A stretch of 64,000 bases of DNA from Chryseobacterium scophthalmum (GTDB lineage Bacteria; Bacteroidota; Bacteroidia; Flavobacteriales; Weeksellaceae): the NCBI RefSeq assembly GCF_900143185.1, contig NZ_FSRQ01000002.1:186001-250000 (forward strand), in the 5' to 3' direction. Made by a program: the position numbers and the translations under genes. The notes beneath the pieces are model-generated. The model saw only the letters and a program-made list of their open reading frames with translations, did not search any database and was not told the origin of the DNA. The first letter of the stretch is position 1, and each line of letters begins with the position of its first letter. Shown one piece after another: positions 49,992 to 57,866 of the stretch.

Positions 49992-51062
49992 ATGGATCTT
50001 AAAATTAAACTTGAGCAATTACATCAAAAAGTAGTTGGGTTAAAAGAGCAGATCACTACAGAAGAAGCTACCAAAAATGCTTTTGTAATGCCTTTTATAC
50101 AGATTTTGGGTTATGATATTTTCAATCCCACAGAAGTCGTTCCGGAACACGTTTGCGATATTGGAACTAAGAAAGGCGAAAAAGTAGATTACGTCATTAA
50201 AAATAATGACGAGCCCATTTTTATTATCGAATGTAAACACTGGAAAGAAAGTGCAGATGCACACAATTCTCAGCTTCACAGATATTACCATGTTTCGAAA
50301 ACGAGATTTGGAGTTCTTACCAACGGAATTGTTTACAACTTCTACACAGATCTTGAAAAACCGAATATTATGGATGAAAAGCCTTTTTTCACCATCAATA
50401 TTGAAGATATAAAAGACAGTTCGATTAAAATTCTGGAAAGTTTCACCAAGAAAGATTACAACCTTGAAAGCATCCTGGATTCTGCAGAAGCATTAAAATA
50501 CATCAAAGCCATCAGAAAAGAGTTTGAAAAAGAGATTGAAAATCCTTCTGATGAATTGGTCAAACTATTGGTCAACCGCTTTTTTGAAAAGCCTTTAACC
50601 GCAAACCGAATGATTTCGTTTAAAGAATATGCAAAAAAAGCGTTGACAACTTCCATTAATGAATCAATCAGCTTCAGACTAAAATCTGCATTAAGCATTA
50701 ATGAGCAGATTGAAAAGCAGGATGATGATATAAAAACATCTCAATCCATCGACGAGAATAATGATTCTAAAATTGTAACTACAGAAGAAGAGCTGGAAGG
50801 TTTTCAGATTGTGAAAGCTATTTTAAGAGAAAAAATTCCTTCTTCAAGGATTGCTTACAGAGATACACTATCCTATTTCGGGATTTTACTCGACGATAAT
50901 AATCGAAAACCACTTTGCAGATTACATTTTAATACCGCAAATAAATATCTCGAAACATTTCATAACGGAAAAGAAGCCGGAGAAAAGATTTTACTGAATA
51001 ATCTGGATGAAATATATAATTACAAGGCAGAGCTTCTGAAAACATTAGAAAATTATAACTAA
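49992..51062 (+). CDS. Solitary HsdR N-terminal-type nuclease protein
   Basis: A 356-aa protein. The N-terminal 165 residues match the HSDR_N domain of type I restriction enzymes, a PD-(D/E)xK nuclease fold: D66 in KVDYVIKNN, then E80 and K82 in FIIECKH, with a downstream QLHRYYHV helix. A helical middle part (170-255) leads to a C-terminal domain (EGFQIVKAILREKIPSSRIAYRDTLSYFGILLDDN) that recurs in this protein type. It has no helicase motor, and there is no methylase or specificity subunit nearby, so it is not a restriction-modification system. A defence or DNA-processing role is possible. Fourth gene of the operon. Confidence 0.8.
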   Translation: MDLKIKLEQLHQKVVGLKEQITTEEATKNAFVMPFIQILGYDIFNPTEVVPEHVCDIGTKKGEKVDYVIKNNDEPIFIIECKHWKESADAHNSQLHRYYHVSKTRFGVLTNGIVYNFYTDLEKPNIMDEKPFFTINIEDIKDSSIKILESFTKKDYNLESILDSAEALKYIKAIRKEFEKEIENPSDELVKLLVNRFFEKPLTANRMISFKEYAKKALTTSINESISFRLKSALSINEQIEKQDDDIKTSQSIDENNDSKIVTTEEELEGFQIVKAILREKIPSSRIAYRDTLSYFGILLDDNNRKPLCRLHFNTANKYLETFHNGKEAGEKILLNNLDEIYNYKAELLKTLENYN

Positions 51063-51082
51063 AATAAATTAACATTAAAACC

Positions 51083-51364
51083 ATGAAAAAACTACTATTT
51101 ACAAGCCTTTTAGGTTTAGGATTATTATTACCTGCTAACTTTTTAGCCAAAGAAAATTCAACTGCTAAAACAGAATTTTCAAACACAAAACCAAAAAAGA
51201 AAAGTAAAAAAAGCAAACAGAAAAGAACAATAACAGCTTCTACAAGACAAGACTGCACATATAACGGTCGTACTTTATATGTCGGGGAAAGAGGTGGTTG
51301 TTATTATTACACAGGAAACAGCAAAAAATATGTTGACAGATCATATTGTTCAGGTTGTAATTAA
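51083..51364 (+). CDS. Small secreted basic protein with C-terminal cysteine motif
   Basis: A 93-aa protein with a signal peptide (KKLLFTSLLGLGLLLPANFLAKE). A lysine-rich linker (KPKKKSKKSKQKR) leads to a C-terminal segment, CTYNGRTLYVGERGGCYYY, then KKYVDRSYCSGC. That segment resembles the short PBCV-type basic adaptor domain (the GRxxYVGxRGGxYY pattern), here with added cysteines that may form disulphides in the periplasm. It begins 20 nt after the nuclease-like gene and is followed by a terminator, so it closes the operon. Function unknown. Confidence 0.65.
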   Translation: MKKLLFTSLLGLGLLLPANFLAKENSTAKTEFSNTKPKKKSKKSKQKRTITASTRQDCTYNGRTLYVGERGGCYYYTGNSKKYVDRSYCSGCN

Positions 51365-51404
51365 TTATTTTTTTAAACTAAAAACACATTCCATATATTA
51401 CTCA

Positions 51405-51430
51405 AGGCGAATTTTATATTCGTCTTTTTT
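51405..51430 (+). terminator. Terminator closing the small-gene operon
   Basis: AGGCGAAT and ATTCGTCT, an 8-bp stem with one G-U pair, loop TTTAT and a T tail. Confidence 0.7.
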
Positions 51431-51478
51431 GTTGAATTAAGATCAAAAAACAGAATTTTCCGTTTATAATCTTTTTCC

Positions 51479-51486
51479 TATTTTTG
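51479..51486 (+). promoter_or_regulatory. -7 element of the OmpR-type two-component pair
   Basis: TATTTTTG, 17 nt before the ATG at 51504. A GTG in frame at 51486 overlaps this box, which argues against it as the start codon. Confidence 0.5.
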
Positions 51487-51503
51487 TGAAGTTCACTATT
51501 TTT

Positions 51504-52211
51504 ATGAAAAAAATTGTTCTGATTGAGGATGAAACCAGCGTAGTCTCTTTTATTAAAAAAGGACTTCAGGAAAAAGGATATGAAATTTCTGTAGCATTTG
51601 ACGGTCTCACCGGTGTCAATCTGGTGCAGGAAAATGATTTCGATTTGGTCATTCTCGATATTATGCTGCCCGAAATGAACGGACTGGATGTCTGCAAAGA
51701 GATCAGAAAAACCAATAAAAATGTTCCTATTCTTTTTTTAACGGCATTGGGAACTTCTGAAAACATTGTTTTAGGATTAGAAAACGGCGGTGACGATTAC
51801 CTTGTAAAGCCTTTTAAATTCATCGAATTGGTTGCTCGAGTAAAATCTCTTCTTCGAAGAAGTAACCCAATCAACACTCCAGATGCAACTGAAAACGAAA
51901 TCGATAACGAGCATGTTTTTCAGATTTCAGATTTAATCGTGAATGATTACACCAAAAAAGTAATTCGAGCAGGTGAAGAGGTTTCTTTAACTTCTACAGA
52001 ATACAAACTTCTGATGTACTTCCTCAATAATCCTGAAAAAGTGATCTCAAGAGCTGAAATTTTAGATGCAGTTTGGGGTGTCAATTATGAATTGGGAACC
52101 AATGTTGTGGATGTTTATGTCAATTATTTACGAAAAAAAATAGATAATCAGGAAGACAGCAAACTCATTCACACGGTAATCGGAATGGGATATGTTTTAA
52201 AAAAACCTTAG
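51504..52211 (+). CDS. OmpR/PhoB-family response regulator
   Basis: A 235-aa regulator. The receiver domain has acidic residues in LIEDE, the phosphoacceptor aspartate in LVILDIMLPEMNGLDV (about D50), the switch threonine in ILFLTALG and lysine in YLVKPFKF. The C-terminal winged helix (about 130-235) shows LTSTEYKLLMYFLNNPEKVISRAEI and VDVYVNYLRKKI, typical of OmpR. It is followed after 3 nt by its kinase. The start at 51504 is preferred because the in-frame GTG upstream overlaps the promoter. Confidence 0.95.
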   Translation: MKKIVLIEDETSVVSFIKKGLQEKGYEISVAFDGLTGVNLVQENDFDLVILDIMLPEMNGLDVCKEIRKTNKNVPILFLTALGTSENIVLGLENGGDDYLVKPFKFIELVARVKSLLRRSNPINTPDATENEIDNEHVFQISDLIVNDYTKKVIRAGEEVSLTSTEYKLLMYFLNNPEKVISRAEILDAVWGVNYELGTNVVDVYVNYLRKKIDNQEDSKLIHTVIGMGYVLKKP

Positions 52212-52214
52212 AAA

Positions 52215-53624
52215 ATGTTTAATAAAGTCATTACCAATCAAACCAAAACGATGGTTCTTTTGATGGTTGTTTTTACAACCGTTATTCTGATTTTTGGTGG
52301 ATCGGTGTACTTTTCTATTGTTAATTTTTCGCATCAGAGGTTTTATGAATTGCTGAAAATCCGTACCACAACGATTGTGCAGATCGAGAAAAGCAAAGAA
52401 CACCTTGACCTTCCCGAAAACTATATTCTCAACAGCAGGAATGATGAAGAACTTCCGATGGAAAGAGACTATGTTTTTGCAATTCCTACAGATTCTAATT
52501 TCAAAAAAATATCGCACGAAGTACATATTCCGGACACATTTTTTAAAAATATCATCAGATCCGGTGAAGCCAATTACAACGATTCTGAATTTTATTATAT
52601 CGGTCAGACTTTCAAATATCAAAACAAAGATTATATCGCAATTGCTTCGGCAAAAAACCATTACGTGGTTCATTATCTTGGTTTTTTAAAAAGAACATTG
52701 ATCACATGTATGATCCTTTCGATATTCTTCAGCATGATTTTCTCTTTTTATCTTTCTAAAACTTTATTCAAGCCAATTTTAAAAATCACTGGAAAAGTAA
52801 AAGAAATCAGCTCTGAAAATCTGCATTTAAGACTTGAACCTCAACCGGATAATAAAGAATTAAATGAATTGGTTGAAACATTCAACACGATGCTGACAAG
52901 AATTGAAACCTCTTTTGAAACTCAAAATCACCTGATTGGAAATGTTTCGCACGAGCTCAGAACACCGCTTACTTCGATTATGGGCGAAGCTGATGTTGCA
53001 CTTTCTATCAACCGAACGGCAGAAGAATATAAAGAAACGCTCGAAATAATTTTGGATGAAGCCGAAAAGCTTGATAAAAAAATAAAAGCACTTTTACTAA
53101 TTGCACAAACCGGATTTGATGGCAGAATTCAGAAAATCGATAAAGTAAGAATCGATCAGCTTTTATGGGATGTTATCGAAACTTTAAGAAGAATCGACTC
53201 CCGAAACAATATTTATCTTGACATCAGCATGCTTCCTGATAATCCTAAAAAACTGAAAGTTCAGGGTAATGAGCAGCTTCTTCATTTGGCGGTTGCCAAT
53301 ATCATCAATAACGGCTGTAAATATTCTAATCATCAACAGGTAAAAGTTTCTTTAGGAGCAACAGATACAGATCTTTACATCATCGTCAAAGATAACGGAA
53401 TCGGTATTCCTGAATCTGAAATGAATAAAATCTACGATCCTTTTTTCCGCGCTTCGAATACCCGAAATTATGAAGGTTATGGTATCGGTCTTCCTCTTGC
53501 CAGAAATATTGTGAGAATGCACAACGGAGAATTGTTGGTAAGCTCACACGAAAATCAGGGAACAACTGTACAAATGCGTTTTCCTACGATTTACGGTACT
53601 CAGAAGGAAGAAAATCCAACTTAG
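52215..53624 (+). CDS. HAMP-containing sensor histidine kinase
   Basis: A 469-aa membrane sensor kinase. Membrane helices lie near residues 14-34 (LLMVVFTTVILIFGGSVYF) and 157-178, bracketing a periplasmic sensor region of about 120 aa. A HAMP linker (LFKPILKITGKVKEI) precedes the HisKA box with the phosphoacceptor histidine in GNVSHELRTPLTSIMGE. The ATPase domain shows NIINNGCKYS, KDNGIGIPESE, FFRASNT and GYGIGLPLARNIVRMH. It partners the OmpR-type regulator 3 nt upstream. The signal is unknown; the neighbouring UspA-like and DUF1275 genes are the likely targets. Confidence 0.94.
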   Translation: MFNKVITNQTKTMVLLMVVFTTVILIFGGSVYFSIVNFSHQRFYELLKIRTTTIVQIEKSKEHLDLPENYILNSRNDEELPMERDYVFAIPTDSNFKKISHEVHIPDTFFKNIIRSGEANYNDSEFYYIGQTFKYQNKDYIAIASAKNHYVVHYLGFLKRTLITCMILSIFFSMIFSFYLSKTLFKPILKITGKVKEISSENLHLRLEPQPDNKELNELVETFNTMLTRIETSFETQNHLIGNVSHELRTPLTSIMGEADVALSINRTAEEYKETLEIILDEAEKLDKKIKALLLIAQTGFDGRIQKIDKVRIDQLLWDVIETLRRIDSRNNIYLDISMLPDNPKKLKVQGNEQLLHLAVANIINNGCKYSNHQQVKVSLGATDTDLYIIVKDNGIGIPESEMNKIYDPFFRASNTRNYEGYGIGLPLARNIVRMHNGELLVSSHENQGTTVQMRFPTIYGTQKEENPT

Positions 53625-53644
53625 CTTCAAAAAGAAGCTTTTCT
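53623..53644 (+). terminator. Weak terminator after the sensor kinase
   Basis: AGCTTC and GAAGCT, a 6-bp stem with loop AAAAA followed by TTTCTT. It overlaps the last bases of the stop codon. Confidence 0.5.
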
Positions 53645-53654
53645 TAAAATGAAA

Positions 53655-53732
53655 TTCTAATCTCATTTTAATCTCTTTAATTACATTTTAATTTCGTTCC
53701 AAAGGTCTTCTAATCTTACAGATATAGTTTTG
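53655..53732 (+). promoter_or_regulatory. Promoter with five phased TTYTAATYTC repeats
   Basis: Direct repeats TTCTAATCTC (53655), TTTTAATCTC (53666), CTTTAATTAC (53675), TTTTAATTTC (53686) and TTCTAATCTT (53708), spaced 11, 9, 11 and 22 nt, so all on one face of the helix. The -7 box TAGTTTTG (53725-53732) follows 7 nt after the last copy. OmpR-family regulators bind such repeats, and one is encoded just upstream. Confidence 0.55.
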
Positions 53733-53770
53733 TATCATCAAAAAGATGTTACACAACTAAATCTAAAGAT

Positions 53771-54268
53771 ATGATCAAAACCATTTTAATAGCAACAGAT
53801 TATTCTCTTGAGTCTCTTAATATTTTAAAAAGAGTTTTAAAAGAGAAAAACGCAGAAGAAAATGACACTCAATACAAAATTTTATTGGTATCGGGTTACG
53901 ACATGGGAGATTCTATCAGAGATCTTCTTTTTACCACAAAATCTACTATTTTCAGTAAAATAAGAACTCAGGAATTTTGTGATGCATACGGAATTATCGT
54001 TAATAAATATCCGCATCTGGTTCACAAAATTGTATGCGACGTTTTCTCAGGAAGCTTCCAGAGAGCATTCAATAATTATGTGAAAGCTGAAGAAATTACA
54101 GAAGCATACTATTCGCCTTCGCTTAAAAATAAAAATACCAAAGGAAAATTCGATCTGAATCCTTACATCAAAAAATGTAAAGAATTGACGTCTCACGAAA
54201 TGGTATTCGGAACTCCTCAATTTATGCCAGAAAAAGGCAGATTGGCGGAAGTTTTTGTGGAAGTTTAA
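53771..54268 (+). CDS. Universal-stress-protein-like protein
   Basis: A 165-aa cytosolic protein. The opening IKTILIATDYSLESLNILKRVLKE matches the first strand and helix of UspA-type folds, with the conserved aspartate in ATD. The rest is diverged, and the C-terminal nucleotide loop G-x2-G-x9-G-S/T of UspA is not visible, so it may not bind ATP. FDLNPYIKKCKELTSHEMVFGTPQF lies near the end. It is 34 nt upstream of the DUF1275 gene and behind the repeat-bearing promoter. The stress-response role is inferred from the fold and context only. Confidence 0.55.
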   Translation: MIKTILIATDYSLESLNILKRVLKEKNAEENDTQYKILLVSGYDMGDSIRDLLFTTKSTIFSKIRTQEFCDAYGIIVNKYPHLVHKIVCDVFSGSFQRAFNNYVKAEEITEAYYSPSLKNKNTKGKFDLNPYIKKCKELTSHEMVFGTPQFMPEKGRLAEVFVEV

Positions 54269-54302
54269 TGACTTTAAATAAACTATTTAAAATTTAAGTA
54301 AA

Positions 54303-55157
54303 ATGTTAAGAAATTATAGTAACAGCAGGACGTTGGGAGACAACATAAAACTGGGGACGCTGACTGCCTTTACGGCAGGAACTATAAATATTGCATCTCT
54401 ATTAATATTTCTCTCATTTACCTCAAACGTAACGGGACATTATGCCGTTTTTGCAGCAGAAATAAGCAAAGGAAACTGGAATCAGGTTGCCGTTGTCGGA
54501 GCCTGGATCTTCCTATTCTTCTTCGGCAGTTTTACCGCCAATTTTTTCGTTATCAACTTCAACAGAAAAAGTAAATATTTTGCACACGCAATGCCGATTG
54601 TTTTGGAGATTTTGTGTCTTTTGGCAGTAGGAATTTACGGACAGTTTTATTATCAGAAAACACTGGAAGAAGCAGAATATCTGGTCGCTTTAATGCTTTT
54701 TGCAACCGGTTTACAGAATGGTTTAACGGCGAGTATTTCCAACTTTTTGGTAAAAACAACCCACCTTACCGGAACAACAACCGACTTGGGGATTCTGATG
54801 TCTATGTTTACGCACAAAAAATACAGAAAAAACCCGGAATTGATTGCAAGAGCAAAGCTTTTATCAAGTGTCATGTTGGCTTATGTTACAGGAGCAGTGT
54901 TTTCAGGATTGACTTATTATTATCTGGAATTCAGCGTATTTTATGTAATCAGCGTTTGCTTGGTAGTCGTTATCGGATATGATCTTTATAAAATTCATCT
55001 GAGACACTTTTATACGAGCTACAGATATTCGAAAATCTATAAAAAACCCAATCTGATGGCTTATTTGTACGACAGAATACATGGAAGCGCCGAAGTGGTA
55101 ATGAAACAAAAACGACCGGAAAAATCTAAACTGGTCTTAGAAGAAAAAATGATGTGA
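54303..55157 (+). CDS. DUF1275 (YoaK-like) membrane protein
   Basis: A 284-aa protein of the DUF1275/YoaK family with six hydrophobic segments, including LTAFTAGTINIASLLIFLSF, the following SNVTGHY (the family hallmark, normally SFMTGN), VVGAWIFLFFFGSF, and AVFSGLTYYYLEFSVFYVISVCLVV. The motif NFLVKTTHLTGTTTDLGI matches the second half of the family repeat. The C-terminal 50 residues are basic and cytosolic. Function unknown. Probably co-transcribed with the UspA-like gene. Confidence 0.87.
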   Translation: MLRNYSNSRTLGDNIKLGTLTAFTAGTINIASLLIFLSFTSNVTGHYAVFAAEISKGNWNQVAVVGAWIFLFFFGSFTANFFVINFNRKSKYFAHAMPIVLEILCLLAVGIYGQFYYQKTLEEAEYLVALMLFATGLQNGLTASISNFLVKTTHLTGTTTDLGILMSMFTHKKYRKNPELIARAKLLSSVMLAYVTGAVFSGLTYYYLEFSVFYVISVCLVVVIGYDLYKIHLRHFYTSYRYSKIYKKPNLMAYLYDRIHGSAEVVMKQKRPEKSKLVLEEKMM

Positions 55158-55209
55158 CGATCATTGATTAAAATTTGGACAGCACAAATTGTATATACTT
55201 AGTTTGGGG

Positions 55210-55242
55210 CTCTTAATTGTTATACAATTAGGGGCTTTTTTT
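55210..55242 (+). terminator. Terminator after the DUF1275 gene
   Basis: CTCTTAATTG and CAATTAGGGG pair over 10 positions with two G-U pairs in the plus-strand RNA, loop TTATA, then CTTTTTTT. Confidence 0.75.
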
Positions 55243-55319
55243 AATAGGATTGTGTAAAAGTTAGGGATAACTTAATCTTAAATCATTGTTTTACTGTTTT
55301 AAATCTTATTTGCTTTGCC

Positions 55320-55327
55320 TATTTTTG
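55320..55327 (+). promoter_or_regulatory. -7 element of mutL
   Basis: TATTTTTG, 18 nt before the mutL ATG. I see no well-placed TTG. Confidence 0.5.
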
Positions 55328-55345
55328 TAAGTTCATTACCCACTT

Positions 55346-57124
55346 ATGTCAGATATTATTCAGCTTTTACCCGATCATGTAGCCAACCAAATCGCAGCCG
55401 GTGAGGTGGTGCAGCGTCCTGCATCTATTGTAAAAGAGCTTTTGGAAAACTCTATCGATGCTGGAGCTACAAAAATAGAGCTGATTATAAGAGATGCCGG
55501 GAAAAACCTTATTCAGGTTGTTGATGATGGAAAAGGAATGTCTGAGACCGATGCAAGAATGTCTTTTGAAAGACACGCCACATCAAAAATAAGAGGAACT
55601 GAAGATATATTTAAAATAGCAACCAAAGGATTCCGTGGTGAAGCTTTGGCTTCTATTGCTGCCGTTTCTCAGGTAGAATTAAAAACTAAACAAAAAGACA
55701 CTGCATTAGGAACCAATATTTACATTGAAGGCGGAGTTTTCCAGTTTCAGGAACCAACGCAGACTTCGGAAGGTTCTAATTTTTTAGTTAAAAACCTTTT
55801 CTATAACGTTCCGGCAAGAAGAAAGTTTCTAAAAAATAATAATATTGAATTTCGTCATGTCATTGATGAATTTCAGCGTGTTGCTTTAGCTCACGAAGGT
55901 TTAGAATTTTCATTATTTCATGATGATGAGCCTATTTTTAAATTAAGAAAAGGAACTCAGATGCAGCGAATTGTTGATATTTTCGGCAGAAAGCTTCATC
56001 CACAGCTGATTCCTATAAAAGAAGATATTATCTGGTGTAAACTTCATGGTTTTGTAGCAAAACCGGAAGGTGCTAAGAAAACCCGTGGCGAACAGTTCCT
56101 TTTTGTAAATGGAAGATTTTTTAAAAGTCCATATTTCAACAAAGCCGTTCAGGAAGCTTTTGAAGGATTGCTTTTACCTGGATACATTCCTACATTTTTT
56201 CTTTTTCTTGAATTAGATCCTGAAAAAATTGATGTTAATATTCATCCTCAAAAAACAGAAGTAAAATTTGAAGATGAGCATCTTATTTTTGCTTTGCTCC
56301 GTTCTACCATCAAACGTGCTTTAGGAATTTACAATATTGCACCAAGTTTAGATTTCGAAAGAGATCCCCAACTTGATGAAATGATGCAGAAAAGCTTTCC
56401 CAGCAAAAGCAACAACATTGGAAATCTCAAAATGCCTGAAATAATTGTAGACCGAGATTACAATCCTTTTTTGGAAGAAAGGGGAAATCCGCAAATAGAA
56501 ATTCAGAATCTTACAAAAATGTATCATCAGAACATTTCTGCAGAGCCTTCAAAAATCAATTTATTTGAAGATGAAGATTTTGATGAAGATTTGATGCGAC
56601 TTCCCAACGGATATTGGCTTTTTAATAAAGGAGATTCTACATTAATGCTCGATCTGGGTAGAATGCATCGTCTTTTGGTGGCAGAAAGCAATAAAAAATC
56701 AAAAAAATCTACAAACAGACAGTCTCTCTTGTTTTCGTTGGAATATCATATGAACGAGACTGAAAAGAGCAAGTACAAAGCGATAAAAAAATATCTTCCA
56801 GAACTTGGGTTTGAAATGAGCATCAATCACGACAGCGTTTTAAGTATTGATGCAGTTCCTGAAGGATTGAAAGAATCTCAGGTGATGAAATTTCTGGAAA
56901 ATCTTTTTGAAGTTTTAGAATATAAAACTGAGGAAGAGTTTTTACAGTTTTACCAGAATCAGTGGAACAAAATGCAGTCGAAATCCCGTTTTGATTTTAT
57001 CTATAAAGCAGATGCTGAACAATTGATTAAAGATTTTACAGCATTGGGCTTCCCAGAATTTTTACCTAACGGAAAAAGATGTTTTTATGAGGTTCCGTTT
57101 AATGATTTTAAAAATAAATTTTAA
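55346..57124 (+). CDS. mutL: DNA mismatch repair protein MutL
   Basis: A 592-aa GHKL ATPase coordinating mismatch repair after MutS. The N-terminal ATPase has IAAGEVVQRPASIVKELLENSIDAGA, VVDDGKGMSETDARMSFERHATSKI and FRGEALASIAAVSQVEL. LFYNVPARRKFLK and DVNIHPQKTEVKF mark the transducer domain. The C-terminal dimerisation domain begins near residue 410. The endonuclease motif of most MutL proteins (DQHA-x2-E-x4-E) is not present: the matching stretch reads LGRMHRLLVAE. It is followed by rhomboid and EEP-family genes at short spacing. Confidence 0.94.
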   Translation: MSDIIQLLPDHVANQIAAGEVVQRPASIVKELLENSIDAGATKIELIIRDAGKNLIQVVDDGKGMSETDARMSFERHATSKIRGTEDIFKIATKGFRGEALASIAAVSQVELKTKQKDTALGTNIYIEGGVFQFQEPTQTSEGSNFLVKNLFYNVPARRKFLKNNNIEFRHVIDEFQRVALAHEGLEFSLFHDDEPIFKLRKGTQMQRIVDIFGRKLHPQLIPIKEDIIWCKLHGFVAKPEGAKKTRGEQFLFVNGRFFKSPYFNKAVQEAFEGLLLPGYIPTFFLFLELDPEKIDVNIHPQKTEVKFEDEHLIFALLRSTIKRALGIYNIAPSLDFERDPQLDEMMQKSFPSKSNNIGNLKMPEIIVDRDYNPFLEERGNPQIEIQNLTKMYHQNISAEPSKINLFEDEDFDEDLMRLPNGYWLFNKGDSTLMLDLGRMHRLLVAESNKKSKKSTNRQSLLFSLEYHMNETEKSKYKAIKKYLPELGFEMSINHDSVLSIDAVPEGLKESQVMKFLENLFEVLEYKTEEEFLQFYQNQWNKMQSKSRFDFIYKADAEQLIKDFTALGFPEFLPNGKRCFYEVPFNDFKNKF

Positions 57125-57128
57125 GTAG

Positions 57129-57860
57129 ATGTTTAATAATATACCGCCACTTACCCGAAATATCATTATAATAAATGTAGTTGTATTTATTGTAGTAACT
57201 CTTCTGAACAGCAATCAAGTAAATGCATATTTAGCAGCTTTCTATCCATTCTCACCCTTTTTTCACTCTTGGCAAATAATCACACATATGTTTATGCATG
57301 GAAGTTTTATGCATATTTTATTTAATATGCTGACTCTTTTCAGCTTCGGTCCGATACTGGAACAAAGCTTGGGTGACAAAAAATTTCTAATACTATATTT
57401 TTTAAGTGGGCTTGGTGCATTTTTCTTATTTAATTTATGGAATTTTGTTGAAGTTGAGCAAATCAAATCTAGTTTAGAAAGTTTTGGGTTTGACATTAAT
57501 GGTTATTTAGCAGGAGAATCTGTTCAATTCAAAGGAAATTCGGCGGCTATTATTACCCAACAGGGATTATTAGAAGACTTAAAAAATATTATTTCAATAC
57601 CGATGGTTGGTGCATCCGGAGCAATCTTTGGAGTTATTGCTGCGTTTGCAACTTTATATCCTGAAGCAAGAATTGGAATTATGTTCATTCCCATTCCCGT
57701 AAAAGTAAAATATGTTCTCCCAATTGTTATTATCGTTTCAATAGGATTAGGCGTTACAGGAAGCGTTGGTGGAATTGCTCACTTAGCTCACGTTGGAGGT
57801 GCAATTGTAGGGTTTATTTTAGCTAAAATTTGGAAAAAACACTTATATAGATTCAAATAA
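57129..57860 (+). CDS. Rhomboid-family intramembrane serine protease
   Basis: A 243-aa six-helix membrane protein. The catalytic serine is in GASGAIFGVIAAF (about residue 165) and the histidine in GIAHLAHVGGAIVGFI. The HMFMHGSFMHILFNMLTLFSFGP segment supplies the other family motifs (HxxxHxxxHxxxN-like). There is a roughly 50-residue loop between helices 3 and 4, longer than in GlpG. It starts 4 nt after mutL. Substrate unknown. Confidence 0.92.
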   Translation: MFNNIPPLTRNIIIINVVVFIVVTLLNSNQVNAYLAAFYPFSPFFHSWQIITHMFMHGSFMHILFNMLTLFSFGPILEQSLGDKKFLILYFLSGLGAFFLFNLWNFVEVEQIKSSLESFGFDINGYLAGESVQFKGNSAAIITQQGLLEDLKNIISIPMVGASGAIFGVIAAFATLYPEARIGIMFIPIPVKVKYVLPIVIIVSIGLGVTGSVGGIAHLAHVGGAIVGFILAKIWKKHLYRFK

Positions 57861-57866
57861 CATCTT

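Noticed and set aside
49992..51062. Type I restriction-modification system
   Set aside because: Only the HsdR N-terminal-type domain is present; there is no motor, methylase or specificity gene anywhere in the window.
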